NCBI GenBank assembly: GCA_003427395.1
Contig: BFEA01000512.1
Coordinates: 305,544-351,431, forward strand
Reading direction: 5' to 3'
Length of the DNA stretch: 45,888 bases
Source of the DNA: Chara braunii
Taxonomy: Eukaryota > Streptophyta > Charophyceae > Charales > Characeae
Part shown: positions 42,294 to 45,888 of the stretch, one piece after another
How positions within the stretch are numbered: the stretch's first letter is position 1
Layout: every line of letters begins with the position of its first letter
Position numbers and translations under genes: made by a program
Notes under the pieces: generated by a model
Database searches by the model: none
What the model was told of the DNA's origin: nothing
Seen by the model: the letters and a program-made list of their open reading frames with translations, nothing else

Positions 42294-43937
42294 CTATTGT
42301 AGAACCAGACCCTGCGTCGTGGAAACAACCTGCAGACCCACCAAAATTCCCAGAAATCTTTCTTCTCCCTCTTCCACCTTCTTCATTCCCCACTCCACTT
42401 GTAGTTTGTACCGCCTTGGGAGAAGGTACACTGACTTGTTCCAGTTAATTGAAGCTTCCGGCAACGTTGAGTATTCCCCCATAATGACCTTTAGCGCCCC
42501 CAGCGACTCGGTTGAGTTTTCGCTGACCAAGAACAAATCATCAGCTAGAGCTTTCACTTTGCAATCAGCCCCTGAATGTAGTCTTAGACCTCTGATAAGG
42601 GGGCAGCGTTTCACTCGGTTGAGGAGAACCTCCATTTGGAGAACAAACAGAAGCGGAGCAAGGGGGCAGCCTTGCCGAAGGGACCGCGAGAGGTCAAAGG
42701 AGGAGGACAAATATCCATTGATCATGACTGCGGATGTAGAGAGAGTGTACATTATTGTAACCCATCTGCAGAAACAGTCGCCAAAACCCATTCTCCTGAA
42801 GGTGGTGAGGACGAAAGTCCACCCCACCTTGTCGTATGATTTTTCCAGGTCCAGCAGCAGGACGGCCATGTCCAAGTTCTCAGTTTGTACGACTTCCAGA
42901 GCTTCGATCGCGGTTACAATATTATTGAAAATCGACCGACCTTGAACGAACGCCCCCTGATCCCTTTCCACCAAGTCTGGAAGGAACCGCCCGAGCCTTT
43001 TTGCTAACGCTTTGGCTAGGATCTTATACAAGACGTTCAAGAGGGAGATTGGGTGCCAGTTTCTGACTTCCGCCTTGTCTCCCTTCTTGAACAGCATTGA
43101 GATCACGTCGTAAGTCATGCCTCTTCCCAGCTTGCCTCCATTGAGGATGTCGTTGTACAGTTCTACCAGAATTGGACCAAAAACTGTCCAATTCCTGATG
43201 TAGAATTCCACTGTCAATCCGTCTACTCCCGGGGATTTCCCGCGAGCCATAGATTTGACAGTCTCTGTTAATTCTTCCAAGGTGAGCGGTCTGTCCAGGT
43301 TCAACTTTGCCGCCGTGTCCAGCTTCGAGGCCGTGTCCTCCCACATGTCTGACTGCAAGGAAAGTTCTGTATTAATATCCTCATTGGGTCTTTTTGACGT
43401 TAAGATATCGGTGTAGTAGAGCCTTGCATACTGCAGCATGCCGGTCGCTGTGCACGCTGGTGGGGCAGAGGTATCGAACGGATGATGCAGTTCAACCATT
43501 TGTTGTTGAATTCTTCGGGGTTGCAGTTTTTGGAACGCCTCCCTTGACATCTTGTCATGAGTTTCGATGCCCTTCTCCTTCAGAATTTCCGCCCACCTCT
43601 TCTGCTTGTCTATCTGTAGGCTGTCCCACCCCGCGAGCCTTTTCTCCCTCTCTGCAGCTCATACCATGGTCGATATCGAGTGTCCTTCCATCCGCTCCTC
43701 CGCCTCCTCTACCCGCTTCAAGCACTCCGATTCGCGGATATTCCTGTTCTTTGCCAGTACTCTAGAAAGGGCATCCAGAACTCCGGAGATGATAGCCAAC
43801 CCACCATCCAGCCAGTCTACATCAGATTCAAAGTAATGCTTTGCTCCTTCCCAACGCTCCATGTGATTTTTTACCCAGGCGTTTACACCTAGTTCTTCAA
43901 CAATGAGATTGTTCAGCCAGAAGAAACCCCGCCCTCG
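42294..43937 (-). pseudogene. LINE ORF2, reverse transcriptase region
   Basis: In phase with both flanking parts. Stops TGA 43659-43661 and TAG 42294-42296 interrupt the frame. RT motifs are visible: MARGKSPGVDGLTVEFY, NWHPISLLNVLYKILAKAL, DQGAFVQGRSI, LLLDLEKSYDKVGW, SLRQGCPLAPLLF and the catalytic LADD in KALADDLFLVSE (usually YADD or FADD). The segment before RT (43862-43662) is a Glu/Arg-rich linker (RVEEAEERMEGH). RT copies LINE RNA at the nicked target site. Confidence 0.92.
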
Positions 43938-44685
43938 CTACACCCCACCATGCAGTCTGATGTCTGCCAACACCGGCGTGTGGTCCGATAGCGGATGGTT
44001 TACGCACTTCACTGAGGTGACACCCTCCATTAGTTGTTCTCCCGCCAGGAAGTAATCTAGACGGCGCCTGGTCACTTCCTGTCTGTCTCGTCTCAAGTGA
44101 GATGTCCGCGTGTAGCCTGCATCATCAGGATTCAGAATCCGGAAGGGATTTGTAAGCGGCAGTTCTACTGAGAGGTCCAGCAAGACTTGTACATCTTGCT
44201 TGCCAAAGGACGAGGACCCGGGTTTGAGTGCTTCACCAAGAGATTTGTTCCAATCCCCAGCGAGGATTATCCTATCGAGCTTAGGGATATGGAGCATCAG
44301 GTTCTTGAAGAAGGTGGTTCTCGAGCCTGAGTCTGTTGGAGCGTACACCATCATGATACCCCATTCCTCGCTGCCCACTTCTAGTCTAATCCAAGCACAT
44401 CTTCCCCAGATATCTGCTTCCGAGTCTATTACTTTGGCTTGTAGGTCTCGATATACCAGAATTCCCACACCTCCCCTGGTTCCCTGGGTCGGGGCCGAGA
44501 TTTGTGGGCCTTCCCACCAGGGGCCCATTGAGGCCAGTTTTTCCTCACTGAGTTTGGTTTCCTGTAACAGCAAGCAATTCACCTTCTTGCTCGTGAACCC
44601 AACTCTTTACCCTCCTCCTCTTTGATCTACCGTTTGTGTCCCCCAGCCCCCTGACTTTCCAAGATGCTATCTTTAATCTATCCAT
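43938..44685 (-). pseudogene. LINE ORF2, AP-endonuclease region
   Basis: The likely start is ATG at 44685: MDRLKIASWKVRGLGDTNG, which matches the WNVRGLG start of plant LINE endonucleases with N replaced by K. A frameshift near 44600 moves the sense to the frame TSKKVNCLLLQETKL. Further motifs are GGVGILVYRDL, IMMVYAPTD, AGDWNKSL (GDFN motif), RRRLDYFL and LSDHTPVLADI (SDH motif). TAG 43938-43940 ends this part, but the same frame continues. The enzyme nicks target DNA to prime reverse transcription. Confidence 0.92.
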
Positions 44686-44815
44686 CAATCTCTTCTACCA
44701 CAGTCTGAGATTGGGTGCGGTTTTTGCTGACTGCTAATCTGGATCTGCACTGATTAGATCGAGATCTTCTTATGTTCCCATCTGCCGTATCTCGAGTGCT
44801 GCCCATTGAAGAGTT

Positions 44816-45439
44816 TCACCGTGAGTTCGACCGTGAGAGCGCATCCCAATCAGCAACTAGCATATTTGCCAGGAACTCGGAGTGCAGGCTCTCTTCCGTG
44901 CGTAGTTTTTCATTAACGTTCAGCAGGATCAGAGCTGAAATCTCCGGGAGAATTCTGATGCTGTCCAGTTCTTGCATTCCCTGCTCTCTCACTATCCCCA
45001 TCTGATACCACCTTACTCCGGAACGCGTCAGATTCTCCGCTGATTCCGGCGGGATGCGAGTATCCAGTAGCGGAAATAGAGTTTACAGTATCCTCCTTCA
45101 GTCTCCACGATTACCCCAATCATGGTTGAAACATGATTGGGGTATCAGCCTCACTGGCATGTGGTCACCGTAGATGCGCTTCGTTGCATCTGCAATCATT
45201 CGAGGGGTGGGAGAACGGTCCACTTCCTCCGATGGCATGAGAGGCACTCCCTTCGAATCTGTTAGTGTGAGGAAATATACGCCATCGTTAGCCATCGTAC
45301 ACAGTAGAGGGACAAGACGTCTCCTCACTTGGTTTGCCTCACTGATATTGATCGTGTTTGTTCTCCGACTCTTGTCTAGGCAAAGCCTGGAACTCCTTTC
45401 CTGTTGTCTCCTGGTTTCCGATGCGGCTGAGCTCTCCAT
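44816..45439 (-). pseudogene. LINE ORF1-like remnant
   Basis: Two minus-strand frames lie upstream of ORF2 at the place of ORF1: 45439-45098 (Arg-rich start RRQQERSSRLCLDKSRR, then VYFLTLTDSKGVPLMP and IADATKRIYGDHMP) and 45001-44816 (IRILPEISALILLNVNEKL). They are in different frames. Neither has a recognised RRM or zinc knuckle, so the assignment rests on position and on resemblance, from memory, to Chara LINE proteins. Confidence 0.45.
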
Positions 45440-45520
45440 TGAGGATAACTCTTGATCGCTTCCTCCAGCTGGTCGTTCCTACTCGTACCATTCCTCTCCC
45501 CTGTGTGTTCGAAAGTTGAT

Positions 45521-45612
45521 TCAACGGGGGTTTTGAGTTGAACGGATCAACTCCCGTTGAACCCGCGTTGCAACTCCCCGTTGTACCCCGTTAGATCGGG
45601 GTAGAACTCGGC
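45521..45612. repeat. Cluster of CCCGTTGAAC/AACGGGG words
   Basis: GTTGAAC, CAACTCC, CCCGTTG and AACGGGG-type words recur in both orientations, for example GAGTTG-AACGGAT-CAACTC at 45535-45553. The cluster lies inside the right-end hairpin block, as the GGTCCGCG cluster does at the left end. Confidence 0.75.
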
Positions 45613-45661
45613 CCGCGAATTTTTTTTTCGGCGGCAAACAAACGGTAAAAAAAAAATAAAC

Positions 45662-45705
45662 AAATATGGGGTGTAGATTTTTTTGCTCTCTACATCCCCA
45701 TATTT
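45662..45705. repeat. Hairpin, right copy
   Basis: AAATATGGGGTGTAG (45662-45676) pairs with CTACATCCCCATATTT (45690-45705) with a one-base bulge and a 13-nt loop rich in T. It shares the arm word with the left hairpin 702-750. Confidence 0.9.
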
Positions 45706-45784
45706 TTTTAAACATTTTTTGAGCATCTAAATTATCAAAAACAGAAGCGGACTCAAAACACAGAGATTTTTTTTTCCAGTTTTT

Positions 45785-45788
<4 letters not shown>

Positions 45789-45817
<29 letters not shown>

Positions 45818-45882
45818 CGATTGGTGGGGGATGGGGCGCCCCCCCCACCCCACCACCTCAGACACACACACACACACACAAA
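45789..45882. repeat. (GATT)n, G-rich/C-rich spacer and (CA)n at the right end
   Basis: (ATTG)n occupies about 45789-45823. A G-run and C-run spacer follows (GGGGGATGGGGCGCCCCCCC), then (CA)n at about 45861-45881. Read on the other strand the order is (CA)n, (AATC)n, A/T tract, as at the left end. Confidence 0.93.
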
Positions 45883-45888
45883 CCGGGG

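Larger units (their letters stand above)
39767..45480 (-). mobile_element. LINE (non-LTR retrotransposon), near full length, inactive
   Basis: On the minus strand the order is an ORF1-like remnant (about 45439-45098), ORF2 with AP-endonuclease, reverse transcriptase and a zinc-finger C-terminus (44685-40449), a 3' UTR of about 660 bp and a terminal A tract (T run 39767-39787 on plus). This is the layout of a plant L1-type LINE. ORF2 has three in-frame stops and one frameshift, so the copy is dead. The 5' boundary is uncertain, and no target-site duplication was found. Confidence 0.9.

Noticed and set aside
41374-42945. Open plus frame of 523 codons
   Set aside because: It lies antisense to LINE ORF2, whose motifs are clear on the minus strand.

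Overview
The window looks like eukaryotic repeat-rich nuclear DNA, most likely from a charophyte green alga. From memory and unverified, the retroelement proteins, the gene family at 15.4-20.2 kb and the style of the (CT)n/(CA)n/(AATC)n tracts resemble Chara braunii. No prokaryotic gene structure, rRNA, tRNA or CRISPR array was recognised. Both ends of the window lie in simple repeats, so it may be a whole contig.

Layout. 0-0.9 kb: microsatellites, an AT-rich block with a hairpin, and a GC-rich block that truncates a minus-strand pseudogene of a DUF7869-like family (0.9-1.75 kb). 2.7-4.9 kb: a direct duplication of about 800 bp. 5.1-5.9 kb: unassigned minus-strand frames. 6.7-8.2 kb: a tandem array with a unit near 308 bp. 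9.2-9.4 kb: a fold-back element. 10.3-11.6 kb: a direct repeat, a 15-bp minisatellite and a composite microsatellite with palindromic cores. 13.1-15.1 kb: a second palindrome-rich array. 15.4-20.2 kb: a broken plus-strand gene whose conserved parts look like a ParB-like domain followed by a degenerate DNA-methyltransferase-like fold. 20.5-22.1 kb: further broken coding sequence. 22.6-23.0 kb: a chromodomain fragment from a Ty3/gypsy element. 24.6-33.6 kb: a nearly complete but inactivated Ty3/gypsy LTR retrotransposon on the minus strand (LTR, PBS, gag, protease, RT, RNase H, integrase, PPT, LTR). 34.1-35.0 kb: a GAT-type trinucleotide array. 36.9-38.0 kb: a related solo LTR. 38.2-38.5 kb: a CAAGG/CCTTG word cluster. 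39.8-45.4 kb: a decayed LINE on the minus strand. 45.5-45.9 kb: a word cluster, hairpin and simple repeats that mirror the left end.

The most unusual signal is a dispersed 16-bp near-palindrome, TTCGGAT-NN-ATCCGAA. More than 40 copies lie between 2.7 and 21 kb. Its arms are conserved, its central dinucleotide varies, and it is absent from the transposons and from the body of the 15.4-20.2 kb gene. The coding sequences are nearly all broken by stops that single C-to-T or G-to-A changes could make, as expected of silenced, methylated repeat DNA. No gene here is confidently intact except gag of the LTR element.
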